Assembly: GCA_030674185.1 (NCBI GenBank)
Contig: JAPXFY010000016.1
Coordinates: forward strand, 45,565,412-45,575,411
DNA length: 10,000 nt
Direction: 5' to 3'
From: Monoplex corrugatus
Lineage: Eukaryota > Mollusca > Gastropoda > Littorinimorpha > Ranellidae
The notes beneath the pieces were generated by a model. That model was given only the letters and a program-made list of their open reading frames with translations, ran no database searches and was not told the origin of the DNA. This document shows positions 1 through 7,304 of this stretch, in pieces. Position 1 is the first letter of the stretch, and every line of letters begins with the position of its first letter. Both the position numbers and the translations under genes were made by a program.

Positions 1-770
1 AGTCCATTGCAGTCATTTCATACTGCCAATTTTCCTTCGTTTTTTAGCAGCATTGTTAGCCATTGCAGTCATTCATACTGCCAATTTCCTTGTTTTTTAG
101 CATCATTGTTAGCCAGTGCAGTCATTTCATACTGCCAATTTTACCTTGTTTTTTAGCATCATTGTTAGCCATTGCAGTCACGACATACTGCCAATTTTAC
201 CTTCGTTTTTAGCATCATTGTTAAGCCAGTGCAGTCACTTCATACTGCCAATTTTACCTTCGTTCTTTTAGCATCATTGTTAAGCCAGTGCAGTCACGAC
301 ATACTGCCAATTTTACCTTCGTTCTTTTAGCATCATTGTTAAGCCATTGCAGTCACCCATCTGCCAATTTTACCTTGTTCTTTTAGCATCATTGTTAGCC
401 AGTGCAGTCAGACATACTGCCAATTTTACCTTCGTTCTTTTAGCATCATTGTTAAGCCAGTGCAGTCACTCATACTGCCATTTTACCTTGTTCTTTTAGC
501 ATCATTGTTAAGCCAGTGCAGTCACTTCATACTGCGCTTTTACCATTGTTCTTTTAGCATCATTGTTAAGCCAGTGCAGTCACTTACATACTGCCAACTT
601 TTCCTTGTTCTTTTAGCATCATTGTTAAGCCAATGCAGTCACTTCATACTGCCGACTGTTTCATTGTTCTTTTAGCAGCGTTGTTAAGCCAGTGCAGTCA
701 CTTCATACTACCATCTTTCCCTTTGTTCTTTTAACAAAATAATTACGCCAGTCACTCAATACTGATCTTT
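1..770. repeat. Minisatellite array, 53-59 bp unit, about 14 copies
   Basis: The landmark GCAGTCA recurs at 9, 65, 118, 174, 231, 290, 349, 404, 462, 518, 576, 635 and 694, so the spacing is 53-59 bp. A last, degraded copy lies at about 745-770. Each unit carries GCAGTCAC, then CATACTGCCAATTTTACC, then TTCTTTTAGCATCATTG. The array runs off the left edge of the window, so its full size is unknown. Copies differ mostly by small indels: TTAGCC against TTAAGCC, CCTTCG against CCTTG, and CACTTCAT against CACGACAT. The right end decays gradually. A short open frame at 460-675 is only a consequence of the repeat. No function is evident. Confidence 0.95.
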
Positions 771-1098
771 CCTTGCTATCTGTATATTGTTGTTTGGAGA
801 ACTTTCTAAGGTGGGTACAATGTTTTCCATTATTTGCCGATTCCATATCATTTTCGTTTACTTGTTGTGAATATCGAATAGCACGAGCCTCTCGTTATGT
901 CCCATTCCATTTCCCAGGACCAGTGGGAAAATAGTATTGTTTCAATAGTATAGCGAAAAAAAAAATCAAAGGAGTGTTCCCATGTTACTAAAGGTCAACA
1001 TATGACAAACGATGACTTGCTTTTTGTTCATAATACTAGAGGGTGTTCATTTTTTTCCGGATAATACTATGTTTGTATCCAAAGTGAACCCAAGGGCC
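771..1098. other. Unique sequence, nothing recognised
   Basis: This AT-rich stretch lies between the minisatellite and the retrotransposon remnant. It has a short A run near 956-965, no long open frame and no internal repeat. I could not align it by eye to the retrotransposon lying to its right. Confidence 0.6.
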
Positions 1099-1099
1099 C

Positions 1100-2155
1100 A
1101 TGTTATCAGTATTTTATGTATTCAAGGCCTTCGTCTATATTGGGGTACACGTCGTCAATAAAAACCTTCCCAAATCCTTTGTCCTGGTTGTCACCAGGTA
1201 AGGCCCATCCTCTTAGTGACTGTTTGGAGGTCTCTATGCCAGTCTCTCTTCCTCTTTGCTTGGAGATTCCACGTCAGACCATGTTACATGAAGTTGGTTT
1301 TTGTGCTGTGTGCCTGATCTTTTTCTTCCAGTTTTGTTTTCTGGTGACAATTGGTGTGATTTTCAACAGATCGATGTTATTATACTTTTCTGGCCAGTGA
1401 ATCTGAAGGATTTCTTTCAGATTGCTGTTAATAAAGTTTGCACTCTGTAGAGAGGGGTAATTTTGACACCCTCAATGTTTTATAATAAAAGTTTGCACTC
1501 TGTAGAGAGGGGTAATTTTGACACCCTCAATGTTTTATATTAAAAGTTTGCACTCTGTCGAGAGGGGTAATTTTGACACCCTCAATGTTTTATAATAAAA
1601 GTCTGCACTCTGTCGAGAGGGGTCATTTTGACACCCTCAGTGTTCTGGCAACAAATGTCTGCACTCTGTAGAGGGTAGTTTTTGTCATCCTCCATGTTCC
1701 GGCACCGCACATCATCACTGACCACGTATGAATTGAAAAGCCAGAATTTGCTTTTGTTGTGACAGCGCTCTAGGGCTACATGTGTTCACGAACTGTACAA
1801 AGGCTGCTCTGGCATTGCCGATCCTTGCTTTAACATCTGTATCTGAGCAATCCTCCTGGTTGACACGTCCAAGGTAGGTGAAGGGTCGCCTTCTTCCATC
1901 GCATCATTTTCAAGCCTGACTGGATCAATACTTATTGCACTGATTCTCACTATATTCGTCGTGCTTTTTGTAAATGCTTAAGCCAACTGTTGATGATGTC
2001 TCTGTGAGTATCGTGGTCTTCTCTTGCATCTGCTGATGATTATGGGGCAGCAGAGAAAAGATCATCAGTGGAGCCCGGGTCACTCAACTGTTTCCACGGT
2101 GTCCATTTGACTCCGTTTCTTCCCTGCTCTGTAGATGTTCATGTTATCAGTACTG
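1100..2155 (-). pseudogene. Decayed RTE-like non-LTR retrotransposon, reverse-transcriptase C-terminal part
   Basis: Read on the minus strand, this is a broken copy of the C-terminal half of a non-LTR retrotransposon polyprotein. Pieces appear in the expected order. A degenerate catalytic box (STDD where the family has F/YADD) is at 2072-2061. HNHQQMQEKTT is at 2046-2013. FTYLGRVNQED, followed by a KARIGNARAAF segment, is at 1882-1795. A QILAFQF stretch is near 1750-1731. A scrambled equivalent of the usual SVLLYG-ETW segment lies near 1722-1690. INSNLKEILQIHWPEK is at 1434-1379, and TWNLQAKRKRDW followed by LQTVTKRMGLTW is at 1274-1194. The frame ends in a DEGLEYIKY-like tail at about 1108. 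The pieces lie in different frames with several stops, so the copy is dead. The apurinic endonuclease domain and the N-terminal fingers are missing, which fits 5' truncation. Assignment to the RTE group (BovB/SR2-like) rests on motif recall; another non-LTR clade is possible. The plus-strand frame at 1116-1400 is only its antisense shadow. Confidence 0.85.
1439..1705. repeat. Five-copy 55 bp tandem repeat inside the retrotransposon remnant
   Basis: TGCACTCTG recurs at 1439, 1494, 1549, 1604 and 1660, giving periods of 55, 55, 55 and 56 bp. Each unit carries GAGAGGGGTAATTTTGACACC and then CTCAATGTTTTATAATAAA. The three left-hand units are nearly identical. The right-hand units have diverged (GTCATTTTG, then TTTTTGTCATCC). 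On the minus strand a unit reads like the retrotransposon segment between ETW and the following VQTF-I-N, so the repeat was built from the element's own sequence. A 55 bp unit shifts the frame at every copy. Confidence 0.93.
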
Positions 2156-2226
2156 ATACAATTTTACGTTATCGTGCATCAGTTCCTTCGAGTCCTATCC
2201 CATAGAAATGGACAAATAGGTTAGAA
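2156..2226. other. Short unique flank between retrotransposon remnant and microsatellite
   Basis: About 70 bp of unique sequence. The remnant might extend a little into it, but I could not align it by eye to a named reverse-transcriptase motif. Confidence 0.5.
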
Positions 2227-2740
<514 letters not shown>

Positions 2741-2923
2741 ACAACAACAATAATGAAAGCAACCACACGGAACAAAATGAACTTTTATTTAATTACCTCC
2801 TGTCAATTCTGCCATTGACATGCAGGGCAGCAAGGCCACTTCTATCCTTCTGTCTCTTCAAAGCCAGCCTCTGTATAATACCACATATATTCTATAGAGT
2901 TTTCAGGTCTGTTTCTGTCGTTT
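2741..2923. other. Unique sequence with a minus-strand poly(A)-signal candidate
   Basis: Non-repetitive sequence. On the minus strand an AATAAA hexamer lies at about 2784-2791 within AATTAAATAAAAG. It is followed after about 12 bases by a GT-rich stretch (GTTCCGTGTGGTTG) at about 2775-2762. That arrangement is typical of an animal polyadenylation site. It would suit the putative minus-strand terminal exon next to it, but the hexamer is common by chance in AT-rich DNA. Confidence 0.3.
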
Positions 2924-3043
2924 TCTTTTTTTTTTTTTTTTTCCCAGGTATTCTTGGGTCTTCCTCTTTTGCATAATTATTCCTTCTGATAGCTCGTGAA
3001 GGGCAGTCAGATCGAAGTTATTCTGCTGGTGTGCCCAATCCAT
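2903..3043 (-). CDS. Possible terminal exon of an unrecognised gene (partial)
   Basis: On the minus strand a pyrimidine-rich TTTTTATTTACATTCCAG ends at 3044, as a good 3' splice site would. It is followed by an open frame of about 46 codons that stops at 2903. The first 34 residues have ordinary mixed composition, beginning MDWAHQQNNFDLTALHEL and containing EGIIMQKRKTQEYLG. A homopolymer A run (plus-strand T run near 2925-2942) then makes a poly-Lys tail before the stop. A possible poly(A) signal follows at about 2790. I do not recognise the protein. Against a real exon: it is short, the A run looks like a slippage product, and no confident upstream exon is seen. The T run followed by CCCAG could equally be a plus-strand acceptor. 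Confidence 0.25.
   Translation of the reverse strand: MDWAHQQNNFDLTALHELSEGIIMQKRKTQEYLGKKKKKRKRQKQT
2924..2942. repeat. Poly(T)/poly(A) homopolymer run
   Basis: A run of about 18 T on the plus strand, followed by CCCAGG. It could be a slippage tract or a decayed retroposon tail. Confidence 0.85.
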
Positions 3044-3156
3044 CTGGAATGTAAATAAAAACGTTTGAAATGAATTGTCAAAATGTGTTATGTTTTCGCT
3101 CACATACACAACAAACAAACAATGTATTATAACTCGATTTGAAGCGATTTCAGATA

Positions 3157-3161
3157 CAGAG

Positions 3162-3217
<56 letters not shown>

Positions 3218-3389
3218 GAAAGAGAGAGGAGAGCAAAGACAGAGAGCGAGAGAGGGAGGGGGGAGAGAGATGGAGAGAGAGAGAGAGCGAGAGAGAGAGA
3301 GGACAAAGACAGAGGCACAGAGAGACAGACAGACAGACATAGAGACAGATAGACAGACAGAGACAGAGGCAGAGACTGAGACACTAAGA

Positions 3390-3452
<63 letters not shown>
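3157..3452. repeat. GA-rich compound microsatellite with AGAC segments
   Basis: Two nearly pure (GA)n blocks, at about 3166-3213 and 3393-3450, bracket a mixed GA/AGAC/GGGA segment. The plus strand is almost all purine. Frames through it encode Arg-Glu or Ser-Leu runs and are artefacts of the repeat. Confidence 0.95.
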
Positions 3453-3453
<1 letters not shown>

Positions 3454-3570
3454 GAGACTAAGATAAAGCAGTACAAAAAACAATGACATGGAATGCAAAT
3501 GTCGGCATCAATCATCCTTCTGAAATTCAGATTTTCGTTAACAAGTTTGATTACTTCTGTTAAATTTTCC
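3453..3570 (-). CDS. Possible internal exon fragment, unrecognised
   Basis: On the minus strand GTGTCTGTTTTCCCAG ends at 3571 and resembles a 3' splice site. The frame that follows begins ENLTEVIKLVNENLNFRRM and stays open for about 40 codons before entering the GA/TC microsatellite. Its first 20 residues look like an amphipathic helix and are not low-complexity. No strong 5' splice donor is visible before the microsatellite, so an exon end cannot be set. It has the same strand as the putative exon at 2903-3043, so the two could belong to one gene, but this is weak inference. Confidence 0.2.
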
Positions 3571-3622
3571 TGGGAAAACAGACACATTTCAAGAATTTTC
3601 TTTTAATTTTGATGAGGTCAGC

Positions 3623-3623
<1 letters not shown>
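3571..3623. other. Short AT-rich unique spacer
   Basis: A T-rich spacer between the putative exon fragment and the (AC)n tract. Read on the minus strand it would be the intron side of the acceptor. Confidence 0.5.

Positions 3624-3708
<85 letters not shown>
3624..3708. repeat. (AC)n microsatellite, about 42 uninterrupted repeats
   Basis: A perfect dinucleotide run of about 85 bp. It is complementary to the (GT)n tract beginning about 85 bp downstream. Confidence 0.97.
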
Positions 3709-3709
<1 letters not shown>

Positions 3710-3712
3710 TAT

Positions 3713-3713
3713 G

Positions 3714-3753
<40 letters not shown>

Positions 3754-3782
3754 TCGCTCTCGCTCTCCACTTCCGTCTCTCG
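3713..3782. repeat. (CT)n microsatellite, interrupted
   Basis: A TC-rich tract with CTAT and CGCT interruptions, lying between the (AC)n and (GT)n runs. Confidence 0.93.
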
Positions 3783-3790
3783 CTGTAGTG

Positions 3791-3791
3791 T

Positions 3792-3869
<78 letters not shown>

Positions 3870-3885
3870 TGTGTGTGTTCTTTTG

Positions 3886-3972
<87 letters not shown>

Positions 3973-3990
3973 TGTGTGTGTGTGGTTGTT
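3791..3990. repeat. (GT)n microsatellite in two long blocks
   Basis: A first block at about 3794-3866 and a second at about 3888-3970 are separated by a short TTTGT...TTCTTTTGTTG interruption. Open frames here encode only Cys-Val or His-Thr runs. Confidence 0.96.
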
Positions 3991-4429
3991 CTCTTGTTTC
4001 GGTTGTTGCATTAACAAGAAAGCAACGACAAATATACTAACCACCAAGAACAAAAAGCTTTGTAAAATTGATAAATGTAATCGATCAACCACACAAGCAC
4101 CCCACTCCGAGTCATTACAGTTTCCGCTCCTTTACCGATTTCAAAAAGCGCAGACATTTGCATCAAGTGTGTGATTGGTTGTTTCCAGATTCTCGCAGGA
4201 AAAAAAAGACATTTCATGCACACAAGAATGTCGCGAAGGCACCGAAGCTGGGTACGGAGGAAAGCATGTTCTCCTCCAGCATAGCAATGAGACATACATA
4301 ACATGCACGTGAAATGTGTACTTATTTGTGTTTTAGGAATATGGATATTTCGCATTAATTGGACTGCTTGTTACAATTTGATTGTGTATATGCTTCCCTG
4401 TTTCGTTTTGCATTCGTCTGCATCACACG
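3991..4429. other. Unique sequence with two unsupported short open frames
   Basis: The longest stretch of ordinary-looking sequence in the middle of the window. A minus-strand frame of 114 codons (4355-4011) and a plus-strand frame of 77 codons (4068-4301) overlap in it. Neither shows a domain, signal peptide or family motif that I recognise. Both could be chance frames. The minus-strand one has mixed, not low-complexity, composition, with several Cys and aromatic residues. Confidence 0.5.
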
Positions 4430-4430
4430 T

Positions 4431-4485
<55 letters not shown>

Positions 4486-4787
4486 TTCATTTATTTATTT
4501 ATTCATTATTTATTTACTTATCTATTTATCTATCTATTTATTTATTTATTTATTTATGTATTTCTTTCTTTCTTTCTTTCTTTATTTATTCATTTATGTA
4601 TTTATTTACCTTTTTTTTTTCATTTATTCATTTATCTATTTATTGTTTTTATTTGTCATTTATTATTTTTATTATTTATTTATTCATTTATTTATTTATT
4701 TATCTATCTGTTTATTTATTTATTCATTTATTTATTTATTTAGTCACCTATTTATTTATTTGTTTATTTATTTATTTATTCATTTAA
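4430..4787. repeat. (TTTA)n tetranucleotide microsatellite, imperfect
   Basis: About 350 bp of TTTA units with scattered variants: TTCA, TCTA, TTTG, TTTC at 4560-4582, and a T run at 4611-4620. The plus-strand frames through it encode hydrophobic Ile-Tyr-Leu-Phe runs. They mimic membrane segments but arise only from the repeat. Confidence 0.96.
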
Positions 4788-5301
4788 GTATAAGAAGTGC
4801 TCTCGTCGGAGAATCGTCAGTCGTTGAATGTTCCACAATCGTGGAATGTTTCTTCAGCCGTGCATGGTCATAGGAGGTGATTTGCTCTGGCAAGAATCTA
4901 ATAACCATATCAAAGCATCTATTTAGAACATTTAACACATTTCTGGGTTTGTCCAGCACGTAGATTTACTAGCCTTTAGCTGCCGTGAGTATGCACATAC
5001 ATTGGGGCGCACTTATACAAAAATACAGCACAATCCTGGCCCAAAATTGAGTACAATATAGTGTAGCAAAACAACCGAGAGAAGATGGACGCAGATCATC
5101 CGCTTCAGAAATATCAGAATAGTCACTGAATAACGTTAGTTTCCTTTCAGTTTTATTGTCATTGTAATCATTATTGTTCCTGTTATTGTTTTCGTCACTG
5201 ATGATGATGATAACTATTATTGTTATTATTAAAACTGACTGTAAATCTTTCGATTAAATTTTATTGTTTTTGTTATTGTCGTTCTTGCTCTTTCATTGAG
5301 A
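4788..5301. other. Unique AT-rich sequence with ATT/GTT-rich patch
   Basis: No gene is recognised. A small perfect inverted repeat, TTCCAC-AATC-GTGGAA, sits at 4831-4846. From about 5150 to 5290 the sequence becomes TTATTGTTATTG-like with a (GAT)n patch at about 5199-5210, a weak low-complexity zone. Confidence 0.6.
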
Positions 5302-5353
5302 TAGCCTAGTTGGCAGGGAGCTCTAAGGTGTAAAAACACCTCGGTATCAAAAC
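5302..5353 (+). other. Possible tRNA-like Pol III box pair (SINE remnant candidate)
   Basis: TAGCCTAGTTGG at 5302-5313 fits the tRNA A-box pattern. GGTATCAAAAC at 5343-5353 loosely fits the B-box, 41 bp downstream, near the normal tRNA spacing. The intervening AGGTGT-AAAA-ACACCT hairpin (5325-5340) sits where an anticodon arm would be. No acceptor stem pairs, so it is not a functional tRNA gene. A tRNA-derived SINE head running into the adjacent (AC)n would fit, but chance similarity is quite possible. Confidence 0.2.
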
Positions 5354-5373
5354 TAATCACAGAAATAGGCTGA

Positions 5374-5390
5374 AACACACGCACACACAC

Positions 5391-5448
<58 letters not shown>

Positions 5449-5485
5449 ACACACACACACACAACCACACACACACACACCCACA

Positions 5486-5533
<48 letters not shown>
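5374..5533. repeat. (AC)n microsatellite with CCAC interruptions
   Basis: An AC-rich run of about 160 bp, broken by CACCACAC, CAACCACAC and CCCACACACC. Such interruptions are typical of an older microsatellite. Confidence 0.96.
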
Positions 5534-5534
<1 letters not shown>

Positions 5535-5846
5535 TTTTCTCAAAAATGACGAAGAAAAAAGAAAAAGAGAGACCAAAAAAAAAAAAATGAAGGCAAATAA
5601 CAGGAAGAAAGACAGAAAGAAAGAAACAAATAAACAAACGAACGAACAAACAAACACGAAAATTGAAAACAAGAAGAGAAGATGAAGACAACAAGGGAGA
5701 GAATGAGTAGAGAATAGAAATCAAGATAAGACAATCAGTACCTAATTAAAGGAGAGCTGTGTTGCCACAACAGTGATTAAGCGGGCTTTGTTCGCGTGAT
5801 TATTTTTCCTGTCTGATCTCCAGGGCCTCTTTCATAATGCCATATA

Positions 5847-5847
<1 letters not shown>
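5534..5847. other. A/purine-rich low-complexity stretch, then unique sequence
   Basis: About 5534-5720 is A- and G-rich (a run of 13 A near 5575-5587, GAAA, AAAC and AACG units) and has few pyrimidines. About 5720-5847 is ordinary sequence. No gene is seen. Confidence 0.7.
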
Positions 5848-5896
<49 letters not shown>

Positions 5897-5906
5897 TGTG
5901 TGCGTG

Positions 5907-5937
<31 letters not shown>

Positions 5938-6035
5938 ATGTGTCCATGCGTGCATGCGCGCGCGCGCGTGTGTGTGTTTTTGTGTGTTTGTATGTGAGCG
6001 CGCACGTCGTGCGTGAGTATGTGAGTGTGTGATTG
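5848..6035. repeat. GT / GTGC / GC alternating purine-pyrimidine tract
   Basis: (GT)n at 5848-5889 is followed after one GG break by GT and then GTGC repeats (5900-5940). Next comes a CATGCGTGCATGCGCGCGCG stretch (5945-5964) returning to GT, then a looser GTGAGCGC-rich part. Alternating purine-pyrimidine sequence with a CG-rich core is the classical Z-DNA-prone composition. Confidence 0.93.
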
Positions 6036-6064
6036 TGTAGGAAAGATTTGTCGTCAGTTGTCGT

Positions 6065-7063
6065 GTTGTGTTATGGTGTTGTGTTTTGTTGTGTTATGGC
6101 TGTTGTTGTTTTTGTTGTCGTTATGGCTGTTGTTGTTTTGTTGTCGTTATGGCGGGTTGTTTTTTGTTGTGTTATGGCTGTTGTTGTTTTTGTTGTCGTT
6201 ATGGCTGTTGTTGTTTTGTTGTCGTTATGGCTGTTGTTGTTTTTGTTGTCGTTATGGCTGTTGTTGTTTTTGTTGTCTTATGGCTGTTGTTGTTTTTGTT
6301 GTCGTTATGGCTGTTGTTGTTTTTGTTGTCGTTATGGCTGTTGTTGTTTTTGTTGTCGTTATGGCTGTTGTTGTTTTGTTGTCGTTATGCTGTTGTTGTT
6401 TTTGTTGTGTTATGGCTGTTGTTGTTTTTGTTGTCTTATGCTGTTGTTGTTTTTGTTGTGTTTGGCTGTGTTGTTGTTTTTGTTGTCGTTATGGCTGTTG
6501 TTGTTTTTGTTGTCGTTATGCTGTTGTTGTTTTTGTTGTGTTATGGCTGTTGTTGTTTTTGTTGTCGTTATGGCTGTTGTTGTTTTTGTTGTCGTTATGC
6601 TGTTGTTGTTTTTGTTGTGTTATGCTGTTGTTGTTTTTGTTGTCGTTATGGCTGTTGTTGTTTTTGTTGTCGTTATGGCTGTTGTTGTTTTTGTTGTGTT
6701 ATGGCTGTTGTTGTTTTTGTTGTGTTATGGCTGTTGTTGTTTTTGTTGTCGTTATGCTGTTGTTGTTTTTGTTGTCGTTATGGCTGTTGTTGTTTTTGTT
6801 GTGTTATGGCTGTTGTTGTTTTTTGTTGTCGTTATGGCTGTTGTTGTTTTTGTTGTCGTTATGGCTGTTGTTGTTTTTGTTGTGTTTGTGTGTTGTTTTG
6901 TTGTTTGTTTTTGTTTGGTTGTTATGGCTGTTGTTGTTTTTGTTGTCGTTATGGCTGTTGTTGTTTTTGTTGTTGTCGTTATGGCTGTTGTTGTTTTTGT
7001 TGTCGTTATGGCTGTTGTTGTTTTTGTTGTCGTTATGGCTGTTGTTGTTTTTGTTGCTCTCGT
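6065..7063. repeat. 27 bp minisatellite array, about 36 copies
   Basis: The common unit is GTTATGGCTGTTG followed by TTGTTTTTGTTGTC, 27 bp. TTATG landmarks fall mostly every 25-27 bp from about 6072 to 7031. Variants lose one C (TGTGTTATG for TGTCGTTATG) or one G (ATGCTG for ATGGCTG), giving 26 and 25 bp copies. One irregular copy lies at 6884-6920 and one has an extra GTT near 6970. No unit contains a stop codon in any forward frame, so three overlapping forward frames of about 356-358 codons stay open (6025-7095, 6033-7109, 6068-7141). They encode only Val, Leu, Phe and Cys runs and show no sign of being genes. Confidence 0.96.
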
Positions 7064-7304
7064 CGTCGTGGCAATTATGGCTGTTATCTTTATAACAAAC
7101 GAGTGGTAACATTTCAACAAGCATCAGCAAATAATGAATAGCAGTAACAGCGGAAAGATGAAGGAAAGAACAACAACAACAACAACAACACAACAACAAC
7201 AAATGTAAATAATTAGTAAACAATTTAGCAAGCAACCAAAAGAATGAGCATACAACCTGAGTTGACAAGTTAACGAACAAACAACCAAAAATCATTACAG
7301 AAAC
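7064..7304. other. Unique spacer with (AAC)n between two arrays
   Basis: Ordinary A-rich sequence between the 27 bp and 37 bp arrays. (AAC)n at 7169-7202 is complementary to the GTT-rich units of the preceding array. No gene is seen. Confidence 0.8.

Noticed and set aside
460..675. 71-codon plus-strand open frame
   Set aside because: It lies wholly within the first minisatellite and its peptide repeats with the DNA unit. There is no independent coding evidence.
1116..1400. 94-codon plus-strand open frame
   Set aside because: It is antisense to the recognisable reverse-transcriptase C-terminal motifs, so it is a shadow of the retrotransposon remnant.
1194..2072. Diversity-generating retroelement or other bacterial reverse-transcriptase system
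   Set aside because: The motifs match animal non-LTR retrotransposons (FTYLG, HWPEK, KRMG-TW), the copy is broken, and the tandem copies are within the element and not a template/variable repeat pair.
2903..3498. Ser-Leu and Arg-Glu rich frames
   Set aside because: They are produced by the GA/TC microsatellite. Only the short non-repeat end at 2903-3043 is kept as a weak exon candidate.
4011..4355. 114-codon minus-strand frame with mixed composition
   Set aside because: There is no recognisable domain, no clear splice sites and no transcript evidence. This length is expected by chance at times.
4303..4873. Three hydrophobic forward frames resembling multi-pass membrane proteins
   Set aside because: They arise from (TTTA)n, which reads as Ile/Tyr/Leu/Phe in every frame.
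6025..7141. 356-358 codon frames as a candidate cysteine-rich membrane protein
   Set aside because: All three forward frames are equally open because the 27 bp unit lacks stops, and the copies show frame-shifting indels.
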